Source: Streptomyces diastatochromogenes | Lineage (GTDB): Bacteria > Actinomycetota > Actinomycetes > Streptomycetales > Streptomycetaceae | Assembly: GCF_002242805.1 (NCBI RefSeq) | Contig: NZ_MCGQ01000052.1 | Span: 181,321-245,320 of the forward strand | Reading direction: 5' to 3' | DNA length: 64,000 nucleotides | Shown here: positions 7,929 to 16,843 of the stretch, one piece after another | How positions within the stretch are numbered: position 1 is the stretch's first letter | How the letters are laid out: each line of letters opens with the position of its first letter | The notes under the pieces: generated by a model | Database searches by the model: none | Told to the model about the DNA's origin: nothing | The model's input: the letters and a program-made list of their open reading frames with translations, nothing else | Program-made: the position numbers and the translations under genes

Positions 7929-10301
7929 TCAGGTGCCGGGCAGCGGCTGTTCCGCCCAGATCGTCTTGCCGCTGCCCGTCTGCCGGCTGCCCCAGCGCTG
8001 GGTGAGCTGGGCGACCAGCAGCAGTCCGCGGCCGCCCTCGTCGTAGGCGTGCGCCCGGCGCAGGTGCGGTGAGGTGGAACTGCCGTCGGAGACCTCGCAG
8101 ATGAGCGCGCGGTCGCGGATCAGGCGCAGCTTGATGGGCGGTTCGCCGTAGCGGATGGCGTTGGTGACGAGTTCACTGACCACGAGTTCGGTGACGAAGG
8201 AGGCCTCGTTCAGTCCCCAGGCGGCCAGTCGCTCGGTGGCCGCCTGCCGGAAGTGGGCCACTTGGGCCGGGTCGGGCGGTACGTCCCAGGTGGCCACGCG
8301 GTCGGTGCCGAGGGCGCGGGTGCGGACCATGAGGAGGGCGACGTCGTCGGTGGGCTGTTCGGGCATGACGGCCTTGAGGACGTTGTCGCTGAGTGCCTCC
8401 AGGGAGTCGGCGGGTGCGCCGAGGGCGCGGCGCAGTTCCTCGGTGGCGCGGTCGACGTCCCGGTCGCGGTCCTCGATCAGTCCGTCGGTGTAGAGGGCGA
8501 CGACCGAGCCCTCGGGCAGTTCGAGTTCCGTCGCCTCGAAGGGCAGCCCGCCGACCCCGAGGGGCGGTCCGGCGGTCATGGCGACGAAGCCGGGAGTGTC
8601 GCCGGGCAGGACGACGACGGGGGCCGGGTGGCCGGCGGCCGCCATGCAGAGCCGGCGGGAGACGGGGTCGTAGACGGCGTACAGGCAGGTGGCGCCGAGT
8701 TCGGCGACCTCCTCGCCACTGTCGTCGGAGGCCAGGTGGGAGACCAGGTCGTCGAGGTGGGTGAGGAGTTCGTCCGGGGGCAGGTCGACGTCGGCGAGGG
8801 TGCGGACGGCCGTGCGCAGCCGGCCCATGGTGGCCGAGGACTGGATGCCGTGGCCGACCACGTCGCCGACGACCAGCCCGACCCGGCTGCCGGAGAGCGG
8901 GATCACGTCGAACCAGTCGCCGCCGATGCCGGCCAGCGACCCGCACGGCAGATAGCGGTGGGCGACGTCGACCGCGGCCTGTCCGGGCAGTCCCCGGGGC
9001 AGCAGGCTGTGCTGGAGGGCGTGGGCGGTGCTGCGTTCGCGGGCGAAGCGGCGGGCGTTGTCGACGCAGACGGCGGCGCGGCTGCCGAGTTCCTCGGCGA
9101 AGACGGCGTCGTCGGGGCCGTAGTCGTCCGGGTGGGCCATGCGGACGAACACCGCGACGCCCAGGGAGGTACCGCGGGCGCGGAGCGGCACCGCGATCAT
9201 GGAGTGGATGCCCTGCCGGTAGGGGCGGCCCTCGGGTGAGCGCTCGTTGCGCTCGGCGACCCACTGGACGAAGGCCGGCTCACCGGCGTGGGCGAGCACC
9301 GCCCGGCCCTCGCACAGGGCCCGGGCCGGCGGTGAGGACGGCTCGTAGACGTGCGTCTCGCCCAGCTTCAGGGCCGCACCGGGGTTGCCCGCACGGGTCG
9401 AGCCGTGGGCGACGCGGCGCAGCTGGACCCGGCCGTCCGGGATCATCGGCGGCTCGTCCGCCCCGAGGACCCAGTCGAGCAGGTCCACGCTGGCGAAGTC
9501 GGCGTACTGCGGGACCAGGAGTTCGACCAGTTCCTCGGCGGTGCGCACCACGTCGAGGGTGGTGCCGATGCCGGTGGCCGCCTCGTTCAGCAGGGCGAGC
9601 CGGCGACGGGCCCAGTACTGCTCGCTGCTGTCGAAGGCCGCCAGGGCGACCGCGGTCGGCTCGCCGGAGGCGTCGCGCAGCGGCCACATCTCGATGCTCC
9701 AGGCGTGTTCCCGGTTGAGGGCGGGGGCGCTGGTGAAGCTCTCGTAGCGCAGCGGCCGGCCGGTCTCGGCGACCTGGCGCAGATGCCGCAGAAACCCCCG
9801 GCTGTGCTCGGCGTCCTCCACGGTCTCCGGGTAGAACCGGCCGACCAGTGTCTCCTCGGGTACGCCCATCACATGGCAGGCGGCGTCGTTGACGCGCAGA
9901 TAGCGCTGCTGGAGGTCGAAGACCGACATCGACATGGAGGCCAGCTGGAAGGCCTGGGCCGCCAGCTCGGCAGCGGCCGGGACGAGCGGGTCGGCGGTGA
10001 CCACGTATCCGGTCGGCGCGCCGTCCGGGCCGAGGACCGGGCAGGCGGTCAGGGCCAGCTCGACCCGGCGTCCGTCGCGGTGCCGAAGGACGAGGGTCCC
10101 GGCCTGCGCGGCGAGCGTGTCGGCGGGTACGTCCTCGGCGAGCAGGTCGGTCGCCGGCCGGCCGACGACCTCCCGCGCCGTGCGACCGGTGAGCAGCCGT
10201 GCGCCTTCGCTCCACCCTGCCACCCTGCCCTGGGCATCGATGATCGCCGCAGCCGCGACACGCTCCATATGCCCAAGGATGATGCGATTGTTCCGGGGCA
10301 T
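7929..10301 (-). CDS. SpoIIE-family PP2C phosphatase with PAS, GAF and HATPase domains
   Basis: The protein has ~790 residues. Order of domains: PAS (~10-120), PAS (~135-235, with LRVNDAACHVMGVPEETLVG), GAF (~245-410), PP2C-type SpoIIE phosphatase (~415-630, with AGIGGDWFDVIPL, VGDVVGHG and LYTDGLIEDRDRD) and a C-terminal anti-sigma-type ATPase (~650-785, with VSELVTNAIRYG). It combines an RsbU-like phosphatase and an RsbW-like kinase and probably acts in partner switching that controls a SigB-type sigma factor. One such factor is encoded at 55020. The start is uncertain between ATG 10301 and ATG 10268; neither has a strong ribosome binding site. Confidence 0.9.
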   Translation of the reverse strand: MPRNNRIILGHMERVAAAAIIDAQGRVAGWSEGARLLTGRTAREVVGRPATDLLAEDVPADTLAAQAGTLVLRHRDGRRVELALTACPVLGPDGAPTGYVVTADPLVPAAAELAAQAFQLASMSMSVFDLQQRYLRVNDAACHVMGVPEETLVGRFYPETVEDAEHSRGFLRHLRQVAETGRPLRYESFTSAPALNREHAWSIEMWPLRDASGEPTAVALAAFDSSEQYWARRRLALLNEAATGIGTTLDVVRTAEELVELLVPQYADFASVDLLDWVLGADEPPMIPDGRVQLRRVAHGSTRAGNPGAALKLGETHVYEPSSPPARALCEGRAVLAHAGEPAFVQWVAERNERSPEGRPYRQGIHSMIAVPLRARGTSLGVAVFVRMAHPDDYGPDDAVFAEELGSRAAVCVDNARRFARERSTAHALQHSLLPRGLPGQAAVDVAHRYLPCGSLAGIGGDWFDVIPLSGSRVGLVVGDVVGHGIQSSATMGRLRTAVRTLADVDLPPDELLTHLDDLVSHLASDDSGEEVAELGATCLYAVYDPVSRRLCMAAAGHPAPVVVLPGDTPGFVAMTAGPPLGVGGLPFEATELELPEGSVVALYTDGLIEDRDRDVDRATEELRRALGAPADSLEALSDNVLKAVMPEQPTDDVALLMVRTRALGTDRVATWDVPPDPAQVAHFRQAATERLAAWGLNEASFVTELVVSELVTNAIRYGEPPIKLRLIRDRALICEVSDGSSTSPHLRRAHAYDEGGRGLLLVAQLTQRWGSRQTGSGKTIWAEQPLPGT

Positions 10302-10322
10302 CAAGCGCGACAGCGGCCCGCT

Positions 10323-10790
10323 TCAGCCCCGGTGGGCGCGGAGTGCGGACAGGGCCCGGTCGGCGTGGGTGTTCATCCGCAGCTCGCTGCGGACGACCTC
10401 CAGAACCGTACGGTCCTCGGCGATGACGTAGGTGACCCGCTTGGTGGGCGCGAGCGTGAAGCCCCGCTTGACCCCGAACCGCTCGCGAATCGCTCCGTCG
10501 GCGTCGGAGAGCAGCGGCATGCCGAGGGTGTGCTTGCCGGCGAACTCCTGCTGCCGTTCGACGCTGTCGCCACTGATGCCGACCGGGTGGGCGCCGACGG
10601 CGGCGAATTCCGCGGCGAGGTCGCGGAAGTGGCAGGCCTCGGCGGTGCAGCCGGGCGTCAGGGCGGCGGGATAGAAGAAGAGCACCACCGGGCCCTCGGC
10701 CAGCAGCTCGGTGAGCTTGCGGGTGGTGCCGGTCTCGTCCGGCAGGGCGAAGTCCTCGACCTTGTCCGCGACCTCGATACGTTCGCTCAC
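10323..10790 (-). CDS. peroxiredoxin, BCP/AhpC-TSA family
   Basis: The protein has 155 residues from the GTG at 10788-10790, which overlaps the DoxX stop codon (GTGA). The peroxidatic Cys48 is in TPGCTAEAC and the second Cys53 in the same motif is the usual resolving cysteine of bacterioferritin-comigratory-type thiol peroxidases. It should reduce peroxides using thioredoxin. It is cotranscribed with a DoxX membrane protein and lies downstream of a MarR regulator, a typical redox-defence arrangement. Confidence 0.9.
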   Translation of the reverse strand: MSERIEVADKVEDFALPDETGTTRKLTELLAEGPVVLFFYPAALTPGCTAEACHFRDLAAEFAAVGAHPVGISGDSVERQQEFAGKHTLGMPLLSDADGAIRERFGVKRGFTLAPTKRVTYVIAEDRTVLEVVRSELRMNTHADRALSALRAHRG

Positions 10791-11167
10791 GACCGTCCCT
10801 CTCCGTTCTTCGCGACTCCACGGGCCCACAGCACGAGCGGCACCTGAAGGGGCAGCCGGGCCAGGGCCGCGTTCCGCTGCGGCGCGGGCCGGTGCCGCCA
10901 GTCGACGGCCATCTTCACGTTGGCGGGGAACACCCCGACGAAGAAGGCGGCGGCCGCCTTCGCGGCCACAGCGCGCGTCCGGGGCGAGGCCACTCCGGCC
11001 GCCAGCGCCAGTTCCACGACCCCGCTGCCGTAGGTCCATGCCCGGGGCGAGCCCGGGAGCGCCTTCGGAATCGTGGCGTCGAACTGCCGCGGGGCGGCGA
11101 AGTGGGCGACCCCGGCCGCGGCCAGCAGGCCGGCCAGCAGCAGGGGTGAGCGTTCGGACCGGGGCAC
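10787..11167 (-). CDS. DoxX-family small membrane protein
   Basis: The protein has 126 residues and four predicted membrane helices: LLLAGLLAAAGVAHF near the N-terminus, a Gly-Ala-rich pair around residues 45-90, and a final hydrophobic stretch (LQVPLVLWAR). The GTG start at 11165-11167 has GAGGAGG just upstream, which decides it over earlier in-frame codons. DoxX-like proteins are often paired with thiol-redox enzymes; here the next gene, overlapping by four bases, is a peroxiredoxin. The exact role is not known. Confidence 0.8.
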   Translation of the reverse strand: MPRSERSPLLLAGLLAAAGVAHFAAPRQFDATIPKALPGSPRAWTYGSGVVELALAAGVASPRTRAVAAKAAAAFFVGVFPANVKMAVDWRHRPAPQRNAALARLPLQVPLVLWARGVAKNGEGRS

Positions 11168-11256
11168 GGTTCCTCCTCTGGTGTCCTGCCGCCGGATATT
11201 ACTTGACGGTAGACACCGGGACCGCCGCTTCGGGAGGAACGGCCGCCCCGCTGCCG

Positions 11257-11781
11257 TCATGCCGTCGCCACCGGGGCGTCGGCCTCCTGGCCGGACTCGT
11301 CTTCGACCGCGTAGGCGAGGAAGTCGTCGACCATACGGTGGAAGAGCGCGGCCAGCTGCCGCAGCTCCTCGGGCTGCCAGTCGGCGAGGGCCAGCTGCAT
11401 CCCGCGGGCCCCGGCCTCCCGGATCCGCGCGAAGGCCTCGCGGCCGGCGTCGGTGAGCTGGATCCGCTGGGCCCTGCGGTCGTCGGGGTCGGGGACCCGG
11501 GTGACGTACCCCGACCGCTGCAGCTGCTGCACGGTCCGTGTCACATGGGAGGCCTCCACGCCCAGCCGCTGCGCCAGCTCCCCCGGCCTGAGCGGCTCGG
11601 AGTCGGCGATCTGCCGCAGCAGCGCCACCGCGGCCCGGTCCAGCGGCACATCGGCCAGCGCCATCAGCCGCTCGTGCTGGCGGGCGCGGGTGGCGAGGTA
11701 GGTGATGCGCGTCAGGGCGCGCTCGATCTCGATGACCTCGGGAGAGGCGGGCGGGACGTCGGGCAGCGGTTCCGTGGACAT
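11257..11781 (-). CDS. MarR-family transcriptional regulator
   Basis: The protein has 174 residues. The winged helix covers ~60-125: LRPGELAQRLGVEASHVTR is the recognition helix region and VTRVPDPDDRRAQRIQLT the wing. The N- and C-terminal helices form the dimer interface. It lies 89 bp upstream of the DoxX-peroxiredoxin pair on the same strand, and a perfect 18-bp palindrome sits 25 bp before its start. It probably represses itself and the redox genes. I see only one cysteine-poor sequence, so the signal may be a phenolic ligand rather than thiol oxidation. Confidence 0.9.
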   Translation of the reverse strand: MSTEPLPDVPPASPEVIEIERALTRITYLATRARQHERLMALADVPLDRAAVALLRQIADSEPLRPGELAQRLGVEASHVTRTVQQLQRSGYVTRVPDPDDRRAQRIQLTDAGREAFARIREAGARGMQLALADWQPEELRQLAALFHRMVDDFLAYAVEDESGQEADAPVATA

Positions 11782-11806
11782 ACCCACGAGTTTACCATAT
11801 GGTTGC

Positions 11807-11824
11807 GTAACTTAAGTAAGTTAC
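11807..11824. promoter_or_regulatory. palindromic operator of the MarR gene
   Basis: GTAACTTAAGTAAGTTAC is a perfect 8-2-8 inverted repeat. It lies in a short AT-rich patch immediately upstream of the minus-strand MarR gene, next to a second small palindrome ACCATATGGT at 11794-11803. Position, size and symmetry fit an autoregulatory MarR site. Confidence 0.65.
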
Positions 11825-11886
11825 CGGGGTGGCCGGAGCCGGCCGCTCCCCCCTCCCAACGGCCGGCCATCCCGGGGCGGCGCAGG

Positions 11887-12942
11887 TCACAGGGACGGCG
11901 GTGTGACCCCCAACCGCTCGGCGTGCTCGGTCAGTTCCCGCCACACCTTCGGCGCCACCGGCACGCCCTTCGCACCCCGCGCCTCGGCCACCGACGCGCT
12001 GCGTTCACCGGGGTAGAACACCCCGTCCGCACCCTCGGCGAGCGGCAGGGCCTTGAGGGTGGCCAGGGTGTCGTCCACGGCCGCGACGAAGACGTCCGGG
12101 TCACCGAAGGCCGCCGGGGCGAGGGCGATCAGCAGGGCGTTCTGACGGTGCTCGCGGCCCTGCGGGTCGTCCGAATGGAAGGCGGAGAAGATCGGGGCGC
12201 CGACGAGCACGCTGGTGAGCAGCTCGAAGGCGAGGGACATACCGGATCCCTTGGCGCCGCCCAGCGGCAGCGGCATGGCCGCCTGCTCCGGGTCGGTGGT
12301 CGGGGTGCCGTCCCGCGTCGCCGCGGCACCCTCGGGCAGCGGGGTGCCGTTCGCCCTCGCCTGGCGGATCTTGCCGAGGGCGATGGTGGCGGTGGCCATG
12401 TCGAGCAGCAGCGGGGCGTACTCACGGGCCGGTACGGCGATGGCGAGCGGGCTGGTGGCGACGGCGGCGCCCTTGACCCCGGTGTAGCCCATGTTGGGCA
12501 TGCCGGCGACGAAGCCGATACCGACCAGGCCCTGTTCGGCGATCTTCGAGACGTAGTAGCCGATGGCGCCGGTGTGCACGGTGCGCCGTACGCCGACGGA
12601 GGCGATGCCGGTCTCCCGGGCCCGCCGTACGGCCTCGTCCGCGGCGGCGGCGAGGGCCACCGGGCCTGGGGCGCGGTCGGCATCGAGGACGGCGGCGGCC
12701 GGGGTGGTCGACTCCACGGTGATCCGCGGATCGACGTTGGCCACGCCCTTGGCGAGCAGGTCCAGGTAGGCGGGGACACGTGCGGTGCCGTGCGAGTCGA
12801 CGCCGCGCCGCGCGGCCCAGACGAGGACGTCGGCGGTGGTACGGGCGTGCTCGGCGCTCAGGCCGCCCTTCTCCAGGAGGGCCGCTGCGAAGGCGCGCAG
12901 GTCGTCGGCGGGGACCAGGACCTTCGATGGTGGGGTGGACAT
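11887..12942 (-). CDS. Ldh-family NAD(P)-dependent 2-hydroxyacid dehydrogenase (malate/lactate/ureidoglycolate type)
   Basis: The protein has 351 residues. It shows the signature of the YlbC/malate-L-lactate dehydrogenase family: RRGVDSHGTARVPAYLDLL (catalytic His region), VRRTVHTGAIGYYV, and LGGAKGSGMSLAFELLTSVL (cofactor loop). Enzymes of this fold oxidise 2-hydroxyacids such as malate, sulfolactate or ureidoglycolate. It is the last gene of the run that begins with the aldehyde dehydrogenase at 18308, 20 bp after the ThDP enzyme, so it likely handles a hydroxyacid or ketoacid of that pathway. GGAGG precedes the ATG. Confidence 0.88.
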   Translation of the reverse strand: MSTPPSKVLVPADDLRAFAAALLEKGGLSAEHARTTADVLVWAARRGVDSHGTARVPAYLDLLAKGVANVDPRITVESTTPAAAVLDADRAPGPVALAAAADEAVRRARETGIASVGVRRTVHTGAIGYYVSKIAEQGLVGIGFVAGMPNMGYTGVKGAAVATSPLAIAVPAREYAPLLLDMATATIALGKIRQARANGTPLPEGAAATRDGTPTTDPEQAAMPLPLGGAKGSGMSLAFELLTSVLVGAPIFSAFHSDDPQGREHRQNALLIALAPAAFGDPDVFVAAVDDTLATLKALPLAEGADGVFYPGERSASVAEARGAKGVPVAPKVWRELTEHAERLGVTPPSL

Positions 12943-12962
12943 GGTGGCGGGTGCCTCCTGGA

Positions 12963-14663
12963 TCAACGAGTGACGAGGACGTCGACGACGGCGGTGGTGC
13001 CCTCGGCCACGGCCTTCAGGGCACGCTCCAGCGCGGGTGCCAGCGCTTCCGTGGTGTCGACCGTCTCGGTGTGCATGCCGAACGGCTCGGCGAAGGAAGC
13101 CAGTCGGGGAAGCCGGTGCAGGTCGGTGCCGAGCCACTCCCCCGTCTCGGCGGCCGCCCCGTCGGGATAGAACCTGCGGTGGTTGAGGTTCATGGACTTG
13201 TAGACCCGGTTGTTGAACACCACGATCAGCAGCGGGAGTTGGTACGCCTTGGAGGCGTCGTACGACGGGATCACCGGGTTGTACGCGAACGCGCCGTCGC
13301 CGATCGTCAGCACCACCGGCCGCTCCCGTGCGGCCAGTTTGACGCCGAGCGCGACCGCGATGCCCTGGCCGAGGCCGCCCTGGACGTAGAAGTAGGCGTC
13401 GGACACGTCGGTCCGCAGATGGCGCCTCACCACCCGGCTGTGGGTGATCGTCTCGTCGACGACGATGCCGTCCCTGCCGTCGAGCAGCCTGCGCAGGGTC
13501 GCGGCGACCAGCACCGGGTCGATGCCCTCGGCGCCCTCTGCCCCGGCCTCGGCGGCGGCGACGGCCGCCTGTTCCTCGGCGTGCCGCTGTTCCTGGGCCG
13601 ACCGGCGAGCCGTCAGCACCGCCGCGTCCAGGTCCTCGGCCCGCTTGGTCAGCTGACGCAGGGTGTTGGCGACGTCGCCCTCCAAGTACCGGTCGGCGAA
13701 CAGCACTTGGTAGACCACATGCGGGCGTTGCGGCACCTCATCGATCACCACGATCTTCGCCTCGGAGGGGCGGCGCGAGGGCGGGTAGAAGGGGGCGCGG
13801 CAGTTCACCAGGAGGATCAGGTCGGCCTCGTCCATCCACGGGCCGATGTCGCTGCCCGCGTGCAGCGGGTGGGTGCGCGGGAAGTTGCCGCACACCGCCG
13901 AGTCGGGCTCGACCACCGGGATCTGCCAGGCCTCGGCGAAGGCGACCAGGGCCTCGAAGCCGCCCGCCTCCCGGCCGGCCGTCTCGGTGACGATCACCGG
14001 GTTCCGGGCCTCGCGGATCAACTGCGCGGCGGCGTCGGCCTCTTCGGGTGAGCTGTGCGTGGAGCCGGGCGCCGCGATCGGCTTGGCCTCGCGGCCGTCC
14101 CACTCCTCCAGGAGGACTTCCAGCGGGATGTTGAGGTAGGCCGGTCCCGCCGGGGCCCGCCGGGCCAGCTCCGCCGCCCGGGTGATCATCGTGGGCAGGG
14201 TGTGGATGCCCGCCGCCTCGTTGGACCACTTGGTGAACGGCTGGGCGACCTGGTGGGGGCCGCCGACGATGGACAGGTTGCGGTACCACTGGCCGCCCGG
14301 GTCCTGGCCGGGGCCGTCGCCGTACGTGGTCGACTCCGAGGAGGCGACCACCATCGGAACGCCCGCGAGGAGGGCGCCGTGCACGGCCATCGAGCCCTGC
14401 AGCAGACCGGGGGCCGCGTGCAGGAGCACGCCCTGCGGGCGGCGGGTGATGAGCCCGTAGCCGGTGGCCATGCCCACGGCGACCGTCTCGTGGGTCAGGT
14501 CGAGGTACCCGGGACAGGGCAGTCCGTCGCGATGGTGCCGGGCCAGGGACTCCCACACCGGGGCCCATTCGGACCCCGAGGAGCAGAAGATGTGGTCGGC
14601 GCCGGCGGCGGTGAAGGCGGAGACGACGGCGTCACCGCCGTGCAGATGCTCGGTGTGGGTCAT
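12963..14663 (-). CDS. thiamine-diphosphate-dependent enzyme (acetolactate synthase/benzoylformate decarboxylase-like)
   Basis: The protein has 566 residues with the three-domain layout of 2-ketoacid decarboxylases and acetohydroxyacid synthases. Glu59 in LTHETVAVGMATGYG is the cofactor-activating glutamate. The ThDP motif near the C-terminus begins IGDGAFAYNP and ends VVFNN. The central domain retains a Rossmann-like core. A decarboxylation or carboligation of a 2-ketoacid is expected; the sequence does not say which. The amidohydrolase stop and this start are one base apart (TGA-C-ATG), so the two are translationally coupled. Confidence 0.87.
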   Translation of the reverse strand: MTHTEHLHGGDAVVSAFTAAGADHIFCSSGSEWAPVWESLARHHRDGLPCPGYLDLTHETVAVGMATGYGLITRRPQGVLLHAAPGLLQGSMAVHGALLAGVPMVVASSESTTYGDGPGQDPGGQWYRNLSIVGGPHQVAQPFTKWSNEAAGIHTLPTMITRAAELARRAPAGPAYLNIPLEVLLEEWDGREAKPIAAPGSTHSSPEEADAAAQLIREARNPVIVTETAGREAGGFEALVAFAEAWQIPVVEPDSAVCGNFPRTHPLHAGSDIGPWMDEADLILLVNCRAPFYPPSRRPSEAKIVVIDEVPQRPHVVYQVLFADRYLEGDVANTLRQLTKRAEDLDAAVLTARRSAQEQRHAEEQAAVAAAEAGAEGAEGIDPVLVAATLRRLLDGRDGIVVDETITHSRVVRRHLRTDVSDAYFYVQGGLGQGIAVALGVKLAARERPVVLTIGDGAFAYNPVIPSYDASKAYQLPLLIVVFNNRVYKSMNLNHRRFYPDGAAAETGEWLGTDLHRLPRLASFAEPFGMHTETVDTTEALAPALERALKAVAEGTTAVVDVLVTR

Positions 14664-14664
14664 G

Positions 14665-15525
14665 TCAGCCCTCGACCGGCCAGTTCAGGACCTCGGAGAT
14701 ACCGCGGCCCATGATCCATTCGAGCTCTTCGGGGGTGAAGTCCCAGTGCTTGGTGAACTGCTCGATGGTGTCGGTGTAGGTGATGCCGTGGCCGAGCAGG
14801 CGGGTGATGTCGGTGCCGTAGAAGCAGCGCTGCGGGCCCATCCGGTCGACCATCTCGCGCACGTACTTCTGGATGTTGTCGTTCGGGAAGGGCTGGGTGG
14901 AGTAGCCCGGGAGCGCCGACACCTTGACGTAGATGTTCGGGTGGACGTGCAGGTCGGCGGTCTCCTGGACCCAGTAGCCGATCGCGTCGTCCACGCAGCG
15001 GGCCATGATGCCCATGTGGTCGATGATGATCTTCAGCTCGGGGTGCCTGGCGGCGATCTCGCCCAGCTCGCGCTTCCAGATCGGGGCGTGGACCATGGTC
15101 GGGATGCCCAGTTCCTCGGCGAGAGGCCAGTACCAGTCGTTGGTGCCGTCGATCATCCAGTTGCGGTCCTGCGGCCGGTGGAAGGTGAGCCGGGTGCCCT
15201 TCACATGCGGGTTCTGGGCGAAGTCCGTGAGCATGGCCCTGCCCTCTTCGGGCTTGTTCTGCGGGATGCGGGCCATGATGCCGAAGCGGTCGGGGTGCGC
15301 CTCGCAGGCCTCCAGGGCGTAGTCGATGCGGTCGCCCTCCCAGGACGGCGGAAGGATCAGCGCCCGGTTCACGCCCGCCTCGTCCATCAGCTCCAGGGCC
15401 TCCTCGTACGAGAAGGGGTCCTCGCGGTGGCCGTTGAGGCGGATCCGCTCACGGGCGCCGGGCACCCAGGGGCGGTCCGGGGTCTCTTCCTTCCAGATGT
15501 GGATCTGCGTGTCGACGACGAACAT
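14665..15525 (-). CDS. amidohydrolase-2 family metal-dependent hydrolase
   Basis: The protein has 286 residues with a TIM-barrel amidohydrolase fold. DTQIHIW at the N-terminus is the HxH-type metal motif (here QIH), and MVHAPIWKRE, IIIDHMGI and FYGTDITRL are the later strand motifs. Relatives include 2-pyrone-4,6-dicarboxylate lactonase, 4-sulfomuconolactone hydrolase and gamma-resorcylate decarboxylase, all acting on aromatic breakdown products. The neighbourhood suggests lactone hydrolysis or decarboxylation within the same pathway. The first His of the usual HxH appears as Gln, as in several lactonase-like members. Confidence 0.82.
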   Translation of the reverse strand: MFVVDTQIHIWKEETPDRPWVPGARERIRLNGHREDPFSYEEALELMDEAGVNRALILPPSWEGDRIDYALEACEAHPDRFGIMARIPQNKPEEGRAMLTDFAQNPHVKGTRLTFHRPQDRNWMIDGTNDWYWPLAEELGIPTMVHAPIWKRELGEIAARHPELKIIIDHMGIMARCVDDAIGYWVQETADLHVHPNIYVKVSALPGYSTQPFPNDNIQKYVREMVDRMGPQRCFYGTDITRLLGHGITYTDTIEQFTKHWDFTPEELEWIMGRGISEVLNWPVEG

Positions 15526-15643
15526 GGCTCGAACTCTGCCTTTCGGAGGGGGTCTTGGGGTGGTGCGGAGGGAACGCTAGGCGGACGGCGAGGGCTTGCT
15601 AAGCCCTGGGAGCGCAAGCTGTAGTTGCGCGGATCCGCCCAGT

Positions 15644-16843
15644 TCAGGCGTCGCCGAAGACGGCGGCGGTGATGTGCTCGGCGATCGCCATGGAGGCCGT
15701 GGCGGCCGGCGAGGGGGCGTTGCGGACCGCCGTGATGCGGCCGACCCGGTGGATGCGGAAGTCGTCCACGAGCGTGCCGTCGCGGTCCAGCGCCTGGGCG
15801 CGTACGCCGGCTCCGCCGCGCACCACGTCCTTGGCGCCGACGCCGGGGACGTAGTGCTTGGCGTCCTTCATGAAGGCCGTCGCGGACAGGGAGCCGCGGT
15901 ACTCCCTGATACCGGTCCGCCAGTGCTGGGCGGCCATCTTCCAGGAGCCGGGGTAGGCGGCGAGTCCGAGCAGGTCCCGGGGCGAGATCCGGCTCCGTCG
16001 GTAGCCCTCCCTGGCCAGGGCCAGGACCGCGTTGGGCCCGACCTCCACGGAGCCGTCGACGCGGGGCGTGAAGTGCACGCCGAGGAAGGGGTACCGCGGG
16101 TCCGGCACCGGGTAGATCAGCCCGCGGACCAGATGCGTCCGGTCCGGCCTGAGCAGCATGTACTCGCCGCGGAACGGGATGATGCGGGGTTCCTGCTTGT
16201 CCTGGGCGAGTTGGGCGACCGAGTCGGACTGCAGGCCGGCGCAGAGCACGAGCCGGTCCACACGGACCCGGTCCTGTCCCGAGGCCACCTCGATGCCGCC
16301 CGGTACACCGGTGATCGAGGTGACCGGAAAGCCCAGCCGTACCTCGCCGCCGGAGTCGGTCACGTCCTGCGCGAACTCCCTGGCGATCGCCGGGTAGTCG
16401 GTGATCGCGGTGCGCGGGGAGTGCAGGGCCGCGATGCCGCCGGCGTGCGGTTCCAGCTCTTTGATCTCCTCCTTGGAGATCTTCCGCAGGTCGGGCACGT
16501 GGTTGTTCCCGGCCCGCTCGTAGAGGTCGGCCATGCGCCCCAGCTCGTCCTCCCGGACGGCCACCACCAGCTTGCCGATCTCCTCGTACGGCAGCCGCCG
16601 GTCCTGGCAGTACTCGCGCAGCAGGGCGACCCCGCGCACGCACAGGTCGGCCTTGAGGCTGCCGGGTCTGTAGTAGATCCCGGCGTGCACGACGCCCGAG
16701 TTGTGGCCGGTCTGGTGCAGCGAGACCTCCCGCTCCTTCTCGAACACCACGACCCGGGTGCCGGGCCGGCGCAGCGCGATCTCGCGGGCCGTGGCCAGGC
16801 CCACGATGCCGGCGCCGACGATGCCGATGGTCTCGTCAGCCAC
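15644..16843 (-). CDS. lhgO: L-2-hydroxyglutarate oxidase-like FAD oxidoreductase
   Basis: The protein has 399 residues of the DAO superfamily. The FAD-binding dinucleotide motif is GIVGAGIVGLATAREIA at the N-terminus. HQTGHNSGVVHAGIYYRPGSLKA and GVHFTPRVDGSVEVGPNAVLA are hallmarks of LhgO. The enzyme oxidises L-2-hydroxyglutarate to 2-oxoglutarate and passes electrons to the membrane quinone pool. Here it sits between an aldehyde dehydrogenase (8-bp overlap) and an amidohydrolase, so a related 2-hydroxydiacid from the pathway could be its substrate instead. The start is GTG. Confidence 0.88.
   Translation of the reverse strand: MADETIGIVGAGIVGLATAREIALRRPGTRVVVFEKEREVSLHQTGHNSGVVHAGIYYRPGSLKADLCVRGVALLREYCQDRRLPYEEIGKLVVAVREDELGRMADLYERAGNNHVPDLRKISKEEIKELEPHAGGIAALHSPRTAITDYPAIAREFAQDVTDSGGEVRLGFPVTSITGVPGGIEVASGQDRVRVDRLVLCAGLQSDSVAQLAQDKQEPRIIPFRGEYMLLRPDRTHLVRGLIYPVPDPRYPFLGVHFTPRVDGSVEVGPNAVLALAREGYRRSRISPRDLLGLAAYPGSWKMAAQHWRTGIREYRGSLSATAFMKDAKHYVPGVGAKDVVRGGAGVRAQALDRDGTLVDDFRIHRVGRITAVRNAPSPAATASMAIAEHITAAVFGDA

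Noticed and set aside
7926..7931. TGATCA formed by two opposed stop codons as a regulatory site
   Set aside because: It is explained fully by the abutting stops of the cupin and phosphatase genes.
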